Below are positions 38,480 through 47,025 of a stretch of 64,000 bases of DNA, piece by piece. Position 1 is the stretch's first letter. The number at the start of each line of letters is the position of its first letter. A model generated the notes under the pieces. It ran no database searches and was not told the DNA's origin. It was given only the letters and a program-made list of their open reading frames with translations. The DNA is from Botrimarina mediterranea (GTDB lineage: Bacteria > Planctomycetota > Planctomycetia > Pirellulales > Lacipirellulaceae), in assembly GCF_007753265.1 (NCBI RefSeq), contig NZ_CP036349.1, forward strand, positions 963,363 through 1,027,362, given 5' to 3'. Position numbers and translations under genes: made by a program.

Positions 38480-39358
38480 TCATCGAATAAGACCACGCTT
38501 CCGCAGCCACGTCGTCATCAGCTCCTCCACCGGTCGCTCCGTGCTTGTCAGCAGGTAGTTCATGCCGCGACGGTTGCAGTAGTCTTGGGCGCCGGCGGTG
38601 AACGTGGCGAGCGTTTCTTTGTACCGGGCGATGAGCGGGGCGCTGATCGTCACCTCGGCCATGTCGCCGTCTTCGCAGTCCACGAGGCGGAGGTCGCCCG
38701 CTACGTCGGGGTCGATCTCGGCCCCGCTCAGCACTTGGATCACGTAGGTATCGACGCGCTGGGCGACGAGGTACCGCATCGCCGCTTCGTAGCCCTGCTT
38801 GTCCATCAGGTCGGTGATCAGCACGACGACCCCTTTGCCGCTATTGCGCAGGCAGAACTTCCGCACGCCCTCTTCGAGCGACACGTTCTCGGTTGGCTCA
38901 ATCTTCTCCAGGAACTCGAGCAGCCGCGGCACGCCCCGCCGCCCACGCATCACGGGGCTCCGCTCACCGCCGAGCGTCTCGACGCGCACCCGGTCGGCCC
39001 GCGTCAGCCCAATGTACCCCAGCGCCGCGGCGAGCCGCTTGGCGTACTCGAGCTTCGTCGGCTCGCCGAACGCCATCGAAGGCGACGCGTCAATCAGCGT
39101 GTAGAAGTGCAGGTCCTCCTCTTCAAGGAAGAGCTTCACAATCAACTTGTCGAGCCGGGCGTAAAGGTTCCAGTCGAGCGCCCGCAAATCATCGCCCGCG
39201 ACGTAATTGCGAAAGTCAGCAAACTCAACACTCTGCCCTTTCTTGGCCGACCGCCGCTCCCCCTTCATCCGCCCCCGAAACACCTTGCGTGTCACGAGCT
39301 CAAGCCGCTGAAGCCGGCGGGCCAGATCGGGCGGCAGAAGGTCTTGGGTAAGCGGCAT
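38480..39358 (-). CDS. DUF58 domain protein (MoxR-associated, VWA-like)
   Basis: A 292-residue cytosolic protein. ARRLQRLELVTRKVFRGRMKGERRS and EFADFRNYVAGDDLRALDWNLYARLDKL is the DUF58 signature, followed by LHFYTLIDASPSMAFGEPTKL, a MIDAS-like DxSxS. The usual cluster order is moxR-DUF58-batA; here the gene between moxR and this one is an unrelated DUF695/RraB cassette. It probably works with the MoxR ATPase and BatA-type protein. Confidence 0.9.
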   Translation of the reverse strand: MPLTQDLLPPDLARRLQRLELVTRKVFRGRMKGERRSAKKGQSVEFADFRNYVAGDDLRALDWNLYARLDKLIVKLFLEEEDLHFYTLIDASPSMAFGEPTKLEYAKRLAAALGYIGLTRADRVRVETLGGERSPVMRGRRGVPRLLEFLEKIEPTENVSLEEGVRKFCLRNSGKGVVVLITDLMDKQGYEAAMRYLVAQRVDTYVIQVLSGAEIDPDVAGDLRLVDCEDGDMAEVTISAPLIARYKETLATFTAGAQDYCNRRGMNYLLTSTERPVEELMTTWLRKRGLIR

Positions 39359-39361
39359 GGA

Positions 39362-39469
39362 GGCGAGCCGGCGACGTTAGTCGTCGGAGGTGAATCCAGG
39401 AAAGGAGATAGGGGGATGTTGGTGATAGGGGGGATGTTGGTGATAGGGGGGATGGAGCTACCGCTCCGG
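39362..39469 (+). repeat. Left inverted repeat of the DUF695 cassette
   Basis: Starts GGCGAGCCGGCGACGTTAGT and ends near GGAGCTACCGCTCCGG. It contains a tandem duplication of an 18-base unit (39421-39438 and 39439-39456, GGTGATAGGGGGGATG plus two bases) that the right copy lacks. Its outer part matches the family E palindrome at 58387. Confidence 0.88.
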
Positions 39470-39486
39470 TGTCAAAAGCATCTCGG

Positions 39487-40245
39487 CTATGGTGTCTGCT
39501 TTACGATCGGCGTTTCCCATCCATCGTAGCTCCCTCCTAAATCAGCCGCCGTATCGTGCATTCGCAACGATATTGTATGGATATTATCAGGATCGACAGC
39601 ATGATTTCGCGTCAGTACGACGCAGTGCTGTAATTCGGATTCATCACTGGAGAATTGCTGCTCTACTGAAAAGCCATCGGACGTGAATTGTTCGATGAAC
39701 TTCGTTCTCGATTCGACGGTCTTAAAATAAGCCCAATGAGAGACATCGCGCGGGATCGTTCCGTTGTCACCGTCTTGCGCGAGTCTGTCGGTAAGTTTGC
39801 GATCCGAGATGACTTGCCATGTCCGGCTGTCTGGGTAGAGGAAGCCGAGGTAGATGTCCCACTCAGCATCTTCACGGCCACCAACTTCAAATTGATATTC
39901 AGGGTATCCAACCATCGCTTGAGCGAGCAAGGACTCTAAACAGATCTGGTTGTCGGAGTAGAAAAAGAAGTCTCGTTTCGCGTTGCCGGTGTTACGGCCT
40001 ACGTAAGCAATAGAGCAGCGTGCTTGGTTAACTGCGGTGCTGACCGACTCTTCAATTTCGATAAGTCTGTCGTACTCGGAGTTGCTGGAAAGTCCATCTG
40101 GGCGCGGATCACGCATGTGAAGTCGTAGCCACCCGACCCAGTCCAAAGCTGGTACAGGCGCCTGCTGGCGGATGCCAACATCGAACAGAATCGATGCGGG
40201 TTTGTCTTCGACTTGGCACAGGTAGATTTCCCAGTGGTCAGACAT
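39487..40245 (-). CDS. DUF695 plus RraB-like domain protein
   Basis: A 252-residue cytosolic protein. The N-terminal ~125 residues (WEIYLCQVEDKPASILFD, LRLHMRDPRPDGLSS, FFFYSDNQICLESLL) match DUF695. The C-terminal ~110 (WDIYLGFLYPDSRTWQVISD, RDVSHWAYFKTVESRTKF) match the RraB fold, named for an inhibitor of ribonuclease E. Two sample lines of the gene (39541-39660) are 47% GC, well below its neighbours. It lies between inverted repeats and separates moxR from its DUF58 partner. Function unknown; related proteins often sit in toxin/immunity-like loci. Confidence 0.82.
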   Translation of the reverse strand: MSDHWEIYLCQVEDKPASILFDVGIRQQAPVPALDWVGWLRLHMRDPRPDGLSSNSEYDRLIEIEESVSTAVNQARCSIAYVGRNTGNAKRDFFFYSDNQICLESLLAQAMVGYPEYQFEVGGREDAEWDIYLGFLYPDSRTWQVISDRKLTDRLAQDGDNGTIPRDVSHWAYFKTVESRTKFIEQFTSDGFSVEQQFSSDESELQHCVVLTRNHAVDPDNIHTISLRMHDTAADLGGSYDGWETPIVKQTP

Positions 40246-40383
40246 TCAATCTATTGCCTTGGATAATCGAAGGTCTCGAGTAGCTTGTATGCCGTAACAA
40301 GAGTAAGCGAAGTTCCGACGATTGCGTCTTTGTCACTGCCGGGCCGTAACCGCGCTGACGCCTGTTACGGCCTACAGCTTACC

Positions 40384-40474
40384 GCCGGAGCGGCAGCTCC
40401 ATCCCCCCTATCACCAACATCCCCCTATCTCCTTTCCTTATCGCACCTCCGACGACTCGCGTCGCCGGCTCGCC
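40384..40474 (-). repeat. Right inverted repeat of the DUF695 cassette
   Basis: Reverse complement matches 39362-39469 apart from the missing 18-base duplication and a few substitutions (for example CG for TT after GGCGACG). Confidence 0.88.
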
Positions 40475-40618
40475 GCCTTCTGGCCAATCCGTCAGACTTT
40501 CTTTGATCATTCGCGGCGCCTCCAGCCCCTAGTGAGTAAGCCCCGACTGCCCTATGTATGGCGAAGTGCACGTATGAACATTATAGCCAACTCGGTGGCC
40601 ATTTTCGCCTAGAAAATC

Positions 40619-40656
40619 ACCGGAGCGACAGCTCCATCCCCCTTCCTAAACGCACC
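40619..40656 (-). repeat. Third, internally deleted copy of the cassette end repeat
   Basis: CCGGAGCGACAGCTCCATCC followed by CCCTTCCTAAACGCACC, in the same orientation as the right repeat but lacking its central part. It ends one base before the moxR stop codon. Confidence 0.7.
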
Positions 40657-40657
40657 A

Positions 40658-41674
<1,017 letters not shown>

Positions 41675-41698
41675 GCTTCTCTCACGGATGGCAGTTGT

Positions 41699-41854
41699 TA
41701 ACCACAAAGGAACGAAGGAACAACGTATCAGGCGTAGGGTGGGTCGCGACCCACCAATAGCGGAGCAAATTTAGGGTTCGTGGTGGGTCATGACCCACCC
41801 TACAACTAACCACCTAAGGTCCTTTGCTTTGTGTTCCTTCGTTCCTTTGTGGTT
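41699..41854. repeat. Outer palindrome of a nested pair (family C-like, aaccacaaaggaacgaagga)
   Basis: Arms 41699-41722 and 41832-41854 are 23-base inverted repeats; the loop holds a second, unrelated palindrome. Located just upstream of moxR. Confidence 0.88.
41734..41803. repeat. Inner palindrome (family F, gtagggtgggtcgcgaccca)
   Basis: Arms 41734-41756 and 41781-41803, 23 bases with one mismatch; each arm is itself a small palindrome (GGGTCGCGACCC and GGGTCATGACCC). Confidence 0.88.
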
Positions 41855-42059
41855 CCCCCCTTTATGCTGGCGGGGGTGGGGTGACAGGGTGATTCTCGCC
41901 TTGGCCCCAGAGGGGGGCAAGCGAGCGGATTTGTCTAGGCGATTCTAAGTAGAGGAGAGGCACTGGTTGCCCGGGCAATTCGCACCAAATAGAATCCAGG
42001 GCTGGACTTATGGATTTTAGCCCGGGCTAGATCGCTCGGGCCCCTCACGACCTGTCTCC
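41855..42059. other. Non-coding stretch upstream of the Sua5 fusion gene
   Basis: Contains small GC palindromes (TTGCCCGGGCAA near 41968; AGCCCGGGCT near 42019) but no clear promoter or Shine-Dalgarno sequence. With the nested repeat, the gene-free interval is about 385 bases. Confidence 0.5.
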
Positions 42060-43205
42060 ATGCCGCCGACCGTCATCAACGTCGCCCGAGCGGACGACGT
42101 CCGCGACGTGGTGCATCGGGCTGTCCAGGCCCTCGCCGAAGGGCAGCTGGTGGCCATCCCGACCGAGACGGTATACGGCATCGCCGCCAGCGCGACCCAC
42201 CCGGACGCCGTCGCCCGGCTAGCGGCCGCCAAGGGCCGCGACATGGCCTCGCCGTTCGCCCTGGCGGTGAAGAGCGTCGAGGACGCCGAGGACTACGCCC
42301 CCGGCTGGAACGCCGTCGCGAGGCGTCTGGCGCGTCGCTGCTGGCCGGGGCCGGTGACCCTGGTGGTGGAGGCCAACAGGCAGGAGGGGCTGCTCAGGCA
42401 GCTTCCTCAGGCCGTCCTGCCCTACGTGTGCCCCAATGGCTCGGTGGGCCTGCGGTCGCCGGCGAATCAGCTCGTGCAGGACATCCTCAGGATGCTGGCC
42501 GGGCCGATCGCCCTGTCGAGCGCCAACAAGTCGGGCGAACCCGACGCCACCACCGCCAAGGATTGCGTCGAGGCCCTGGGGGACAAGCTGTCCCTGGTGC
42601 TCGATGACGGCCCGGCGCGGTATGGTCAGCCCTCGTCGGTAGTGCGGATAACCGAAGCCGGCTTCGAGGTCCTCCGTGAAGGGGTCGTCGGCCGGCCTAC
42701 GCTCGAAAGGCTGTCGCGAATGCTTGTGATCTTCGTCTGCACCGGAAACACCTGCCGCAGCCCGCTGGCGGAGGTCCTGATGCGTCGCCGGCTGGCCGAC
42801 GAGTTGGGCGTCGCCGAGGACGAACTGGAGCAGAGCGGCGTGATGGTGGCCTCGGCGGGGATTGCCGCAGCCGCCGGCAGCCCGGCGAGCCCTGAAACGG
42901 CGGAAGTCCTTCGTAAGCAAGGACTTTCGTGCGACGCCCACTCCGCCCAGCAGCTCACCGAGCACCTCGTCCGCCAGGCGGATTGGCTGTTCGCGATGAC
43001 CCCCTCCCACGTAGAATCGATCCTAAGCCTCTGGCCCGAGGCGGCTGGTCGTGTCAAGCTGGTGGACGCTTCAGGCGGCGCCATCAGCGACCCAATCGGC
43101 GGGCCGCTGGAGGTCTACGAGAGGTGTGCCGAGCAGATCCGCGCCGGGGTGGAACGCCACGCCGAGCAGATCCTCACCGAGCTGCGTGCCTCGACCAATA
43201 AGTAA
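42060..43205 (+). CDS. Fused threonylcarbamoyl-AMP synthase (Sua5/YrdC) and low-molecular-weight protein phosphatase
   Basis: A 381-residue fusion. Residues 1 to ~210 are the YrdC/Sua5 domain (GQLVAIPTETVYGIA, KGRDMASPFALAV, WPGPVTLVV, SVGLRSPAN, LSSANKSGEPD), which makes threonylcarbamoyl-AMP for tRNA t6A37. From Met221 a phosphatase domain begins: FVCTGNTCRSPLAEVLM holds the C-x5-R loop (Cys227) and ISDPIGG the general-acid Asp. In Bacillus the same functions are encoded by ywlC and ywlE in one cluster with rpiB (ywlF), the gene that follows here. The phosphatase may act on phospho-arginine or phospho-tyrosine. Confidence 0.9.
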   Translation: MPPTVINVARADDVRDVVHRAVQALAEGQLVAIPTETVYGIAASATHPDAVARLAAAKGRDMASPFALAVKSVEDAEDYAPGWNAVARRLARRCWPGPVTLVVEANRQEGLLRQLPQAVLPYVCPNGSVGLRSPANQLVQDILRMLAGPIALSSANKSGEPDATTAKDCVEALGDKLSLVLDDGPARYGQPSSVVRITEAGFEVLREGVVGRPTLERLSRMLVIFVCTGNTCRSPLAEVLMRRRLADELGVAEDELEQSGVMVASAGIAAAAGSPASPETAEVLRKQGLSCDAHSAQQLTEHLVRQADWLFAMTPSHVESILSLWPEAAGRVKLVDASGGAISDPIGGPLEVYERCAEQIRAGVERHAEQILTELRASTNK

Positions 43206-43315
43206 CCGCGGCCAAGTAACCGCGACCCGCCCCATCGGATCGGGTCGTCGCGACGCCTGACGCCCTTTTCACCTAAACCTACCGGCGACCCCGCCGCCCA
43301 ACCGGACCAAGCAAG

Positions 43316-43822
43316 ATGCGTATCTCCGTCGCCAGCGATCATCGCGGCGTAGAACTCAAGCGGGCGATCATCGCCAAGCTCGAGTCGCTCGGCCACCAAG
43401 TCAGCGACGATGGCTCCGACGGTTCGGAGAGCGTGGACTACCCCGACTTCGCGTCGCTTGTGGCGTGCAAGGTGAGCGACGGGGCGATCGACCGCGGCGT
43501 GCTGATTTGTGGCACGGGGATCGGCATGGCGATCGCCGCCAACAAGTACCCCGGCGTCCGCGCGGCGCCGTGCAGCGACGAGGTCACCGCCGAGATCAGT
43601 CGGCGCCACAACGACCTGAACATCCTCTGCCTCTCGGCCGACCTCCTCAGCGCGCGGGTCGCTGAGAGGATGGTCGAGGTGTGGGTCGGCACCGAGTTCG
43701 AGGGGGGCCGTCACGCCCGCCGGCTCGACAAGATTAAGTCGATCGAATCGACCTGCTGCGACCACGCCGCGATCCAGCAAACGAAGTCGGAGCCCGAGCC
43801 CTCACGCCAAGCGGCGAAGTAG
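43316..43822 (+). CDS. rpiB: Ribose-5-phosphate isomerase B
   Basis: A 168-residue protein that interconverts ribose 5-phosphate and ribulose 5-phosphate. MRISVASDHRGVELK has the conserved SDHxG start; DYPDFA, GVLICGTGIGMAIAANK (catalytic-site region) and RRHNDLNILCLSAD follow. About 20 extra residues at the C-terminus (after KIKSIE) are not typical. It lies 110 bases after the Sua5 fusion and 9 bases before the glycerate kinase gene, so a carbohydrate operon is likely. Confidence 0.92.
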   Translation: MRISVASDHRGVELKRAIIAKLESLGHQVSDDGSDGSESVDYPDFASLVACKVSDGAIDRGVLICGTGIGMAIAANKYPGVRAAPCSDEVTAEISRRHNDLNILCLSADLLSARVAERMVEVWVGTEFEGGRHARRLDKIKSIESTCCDHAAIQQTKSEPEPSRQAAK

Positions 43823-43831
43823 GTCGCGCCG

Positions 43832-45199
43832 ATGAGTGGGCGTCGTGAGCGGTCCCTGCTGGACGACGCCGTGCGCATCTGGCGAGCCGGCGTCGCCGGC
43901 GTCGCGCCGGAGCGGTTGCTCGCCGATGCGATCCGGCTTGAGGACACGCTGCTGACGATCGAGACGTCCAGTGGCGACGGCCTCGATATCGATCTCACGG
44001 ATGTCGGGCGGTTGATCGTCGTCGGCGGTGGCAAAGCGGGCGCCGGCATGGCCCGCGGCTTTGAGGCGGCGATCGCGCCGCTGGTTGAGGCGCGCCGTGT
44101 TGCCGGCCTCTTGAGCGTGCCGGCGGACTGCGTCGCGGCGACGCAAGCCATCAAACTCATCGGTGGCAGGCCCGCGGGCGTCAACGAACCACGCCCCGAA
44201 GGCGCCGCGGCGACGGCCGAAATGCTGCGATTGGTGAGCGAAGCGGCGCCGAACGATGTCGTGATTTGCTTGTTGTCAGGCGGCGGCTCGGCGTTGATGC
44301 CAGCACCGGCGGAGGGGCTAACTCTCGACGACAAGATCGCCGTCGCCAAGTTGCTCGCCGCAGCCGGCGCGACAATCGACGAGTTGAACACCGTCCGCCA
44401 ACACCTCAGCCGCTTCAAAGGGGGTGGCCTCGCGCGGGCGTGCCGCGCGGGCCGGCTGGTAACGCTGGTGATCTCCGACGTGCTCGGAGATCCGCTCGAC
44501 TTGATTGCGAGCGGCCCGACGGTCGAGCCGCAATCGACCCCCGCCGACGCGCTCGCTGTCCTCGACCGCTTGCGGCTTGGCGGCGAGCCACAGTTAGCAA
44601 ACGTCGTTCACATACTGCAATCGACGGCCAACGAAAAGCGCGCGCGACCGACGACGGAAGCAACTACTCTTGTCCTCGCCAACAACGCAACGGCGGTGGA
44701 TGCCGCAGGCGTCGAGGCGGAGAAGCTCGGCTACAGCCATGCGATGGACTGCGCGCGGCGATCGGAAGGGCCCGCCGAAGAGGTGGGCCGTCACCTCGCG
44801 CAGATGGCGCTTCGCATGCGCGACGCGACGGCGCCCAACGAGCCCGACTGCTTGATCACCGGCGGCGAACCGACCGTGATGCTCGCCCCGCCCGAAATTC
44901 GCGGCAAAGGTGGCCGCAACCAACAACTCGTTCTCGCCGCTCTACAAGCGATCGGCGATTGCCGCGATATCGCCGTCGTCTCGGGCGGCGCCGATGGCGA
45001 AGACGGCCCAACCGACGCCGCCGGCGCGATGGTCGACGAGCGCATCGCCGCGAAGCTCGTCGGCGCCGACCTCGCCGACACGATGCGTCGCAACGACGCT
45101 TACCCGCTGTTCGACGGCGTCGAGGCGCTGCTCAAGACGGGCCCCACGAACACCAACGTCTGCGACCTGCGTGTCGTGACCGTGTCGCGCCCCTCGTAG
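43832..45199 (+). CDS. Glycerate 2-kinase (DUF4147/MOFRL type)
   Basis: A 455-residue cytosolic kinase that phosphorylates D-glycerate. IVVGGGKAGAGMARGFE is the glycine-rich start of the DUF4147 domain; ICLLSGGGSALMPAPAEGLTL, RQHLSRFKGGGLA and LVISDVLGDPLDLIASGPT are core motifs. The C-terminal MOFRL domain contains ITGGEPTVML, GGRNQQLVLAAL and SGGADGEDGPTDAAGA. Nine bases separate it from rpiB. Confidence 0.9.
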   Translation: MSGRRERSLLDDAVRIWRAGVAGVAPERLLADAIRLEDTLLTIETSSGDGLDIDLTDVGRLIVVGGGKAGAGMARGFEAAIAPLVEARRVAGLLSVPADCVAATQAIKLIGGRPAGVNEPRPEGAAATAEMLRLVSEAAPNDVVICLLSGGGSALMPAPAEGLTLDDKIAVAKLLAAAGATIDELNTVRQHLSRFKGGGLARACRAGRLVTLVISDVLGDPLDLIASGPTVEPQSTPADALAVLDRLRLGGEPQLANVVHILQSTANEKRARPTTEATTLVLANNATAVDAAGVEAEKLGYSHAMDCARRSEGPAEEVGRHLAQMALRMRDATAPNEPDCLITGGEPTVMLAPPEIRGKGGRNQQLVLAALQAIGDCRDIAVVSGGADGEDGPTDAAGAMVDERIAAKLVGADLADTMRRNDAYPLFDGVEALLKTGPTNTNVCDLRVVTVSRPS

Positions 45200-45207
45200 C
45201 TTGTCAT

Positions 45208-45270
45208 GCGAGCCGGGAAGCGTCAGCTCCCGGAGTGGAGTGGGCGCGCCACGCCGCAACCGGAAGCTAC
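45208..45270. repeat. Decayed palindrome, family G (gcgagccgggaagcgtcagc)
   Basis: The left arm 45208-45235 matches the arm of the element at 48948-49024, but the right half (around 45250-45270) has lost most pairing. It lies after the glycerate kinase stop. Confidence 0.6.
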
Positions 45271-45412
45271 CCGATTCGCATCGATATTCTCGCGCGTTCG
45301 GTGGCATAGCCAACTCAGATAATTATTCACTTCGCGGAGCCTTCATACAGCCGGGTTACACTCGCCGAGAGCTTGATAGGCAATCCTTTCACGTGCGCCG
45401 AGGACTCCACCG

Positions 45413-46996
45413 ATGAACCGACCAACCACCACCGAGTTTCGCAACGAAGCCCGCCGCGTCGGGGGGGTCGATCGGCGGCTGTTCATGGCGTACGTCGCCG
45501 GCCTCACCGCGGAGCCGTTGTTGGCGAAGGCGGCCCGGATCACAGGCGGCGGTCAACTGCCGGAGTACCCCTTCACGCTCGGGGTGGCGTCGGGCGACCC
45601 GCTCGCGACCAGCGTGCTCCTCTGGACGCGTCTGGCGCCACGTCCGCTCGAAGCCGGCGGCGGCATGGACCCGCTGCCGATCGCGGTGAAGTGGGAGGTC
45701 GCCGAGGACGAGCAGTTCAAGAAGGTCGTCAGCCGCGGCCGTGAGATGGCGACGCCGCAGCTCGGCCACTCGGTCCACGCCGTCGCCGAAGGGCTGCGGC
45801 CCGACCGCTGGTACTACTACCGCTTCACGGCCGGCGGCGCCGAGAGCCCCGTTGGCCGCACACGCACCACGCCGAAGAAGTTCGCCAGCCCGGATGGCTT
45901 TCGCTTCGCGTTCGCGTCGTGCCAACACTACGAGTCCGGGCACTACGCCGCCTATCGGCACATGGCCGAGCAGGACCTCGATATGGTCGTGCACCTCGGC
46001 GACTACATCTACGAGGGGAAGGCGAAGAAGGGCGGCGTGCGTGAGCACGTCGGCAATGAGATTGAGTCGCTCGATGACTACCGCCGCCGCCACGCGCTCT
46101 ACCGCAGCGACGCGCTCTTACAAGCGATGCACGCGCAGTGCCCGTGGATGGTGACGTGGGACGACCACGAGTTCGACAACAACTACGCGGCGTCGGTCTC
46201 CGAAAAGCTCGAAGTCGATCCGGTCGACTTCCTCGTCCGCCGCGCGAACGCCTACCAGGCTTACTACGAGGCGATGCCGCTGCGGCCGCGCTCGCTCCCC
46301 AAGGGGCCGAACCTGCGGCTCTATCGCAAGGTGCGGATCGGCGACCTGGCGGAGATGTTCGTCCTCGACACTCGGCAGTACCGCTGCGACCAGCCTCAAG
46401 GGGACGGCAAGCACGCTATCGACGCGACGTGCCTCGCGGCCAACCAATCGATGCTCGGCGCCGAGCAGCTCGAGTGGCTCGAGGCGTCGCTGCTGACATC
46501 GTCGTCGCGTTGGAACATCCTCGCCCAGCAGGTGATGATGGGCGCCGTCGATCGAGCGGGCAACGACGAGGGCTACTCGATGGACCAGTGGTCGGGCTAC
46601 CTCGGTGAACGCAACCGTTTGATGTCGTTCCTCGCCGAACGACGGGTCGCCAACCCCGTGGTGCTCACCGGCGACATCCACTCCAACTGGGTGAACGACC
46701 TGCACGCGAACGACCTCGACGAGAAGTCTCCGATCGTGGCGACCGAGTTCGTCGGCACGTCGATCTCTAGCGGCGGCAACGGTCCGAAGAAGACCGACCT
46801 CAGCAAGCTGCAAGCCAAGAATCCCAACGTCAAGTTCCACGACCGCCAACGCGGCTACGTCGCCTGCGAGCTGACGCACGACAACTGGACAAGCCGCTAC
46901 TACACCGTCGACGACGTGACGAAGTCCGACAGCCGCGTCGACGAGCTGGCGACCTTCGTCGTGGAATCGGGCCAGCCCGGAGCGCAGCGGTCGTAG
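45413..46996 (+). CDS. PhoD-like alkaline phosphatase/phosphodiesterase
   Basis: A 527-residue protein. A degenerate twin-arginine start (VDRRLFMAYVAGLTAEPLLA) suggests Tat export, usual for PhoD. PFTLGVASGDPLATSVLLWTRL opens the N-terminal beta domain. The metallophosphatase core has FASCQHYESG, HLGDYIYEG, VTWDDHEFDNNY and VLTGDIHSNWV with the Ca/Fe ligands. It hydrolyses phosphomonoesters or diesters outside the cytoplasm for phosphate supply. Confidence 0.92.
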   Translation: MNRPTTTEFRNEARRVGGVDRRLFMAYVAGLTAEPLLAKAARITGGGQLPEYPFTLGVASGDPLATSVLLWTRLAPRPLEAGGGMDPLPIAVKWEVAEDEQFKKVVSRGREMATPQLGHSVHAVAEGLRPDRWYYYRFTAGGAESPVGRTRTTPKKFASPDGFRFAFASCQHYESGHYAAYRHMAEQDLDMVVHLGDYIYEGKAKKGGVREHVGNEIESLDDYRRRHALYRSDALLQAMHAQCPWMVTWDDHEFDNNYAASVSEKLEVDPVDFLVRRANAYQAYYEAMPLRPRSLPKGPNLRLYRKVRIGDLAEMFVLDTRQYRCDQPQGDGKHAIDATCLAANQSMLGAEQLEWLEASLLTSSSRWNILAQQVMMGAVDRAGNDEGYSMDQWSGYLGERNRLMSFLAERRVANPVVLTGDIHSNWVNDLHANDLDEKSPIVATEFVGTSISSGGNGPKKTDLSKLQAKNPNVKFHDRQRGYVACELTHDNWTSRYYTVDDVTKSDSRVDELATFVVESGQPGAQRS

Positions 46997-47025
46997 CAGC
47001 ACGCACACCGTCAGTATTGATCGGG

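Larger units (their letters stand above)
39362..40474. mobile_element. Inverted-repeat-bounded cassette carrying a DUF695/RraB gene
   Basis: A 1.1-kb segment whose ends are near-identical inverted repeats (39362-39469 and 40384-40474, about 90 matching bases, few mismatches) encloses one low-GC gene and about 140 bases of leader. It sits inside an otherwise conserved gene cluster. No transposase and no target-site duplication are visible, so it would be non-autonomous if mobile. An alternative is that two copies of an intergenic repeat happened to flank the gene. Confidence 0.5.
40246..40657. other. Non-coding stretch between the DUF695 gene and moxR
   Basis: 412 bases without a supported gene. 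Contains the presumed leader of the DUF695 gene, a hairpin GGCCGTAAC/GTTACGGCC (about 40352-40381), the right inverted repeat and a third, shortened repeat copy at 40619-40656. Confidence 0.6.

Noticed and set aside
39362-40474. Insertion sequence with its own transposase
   Set aside because: No transposase frame lies between the repeats on either strand, and no target-site duplication is visible.
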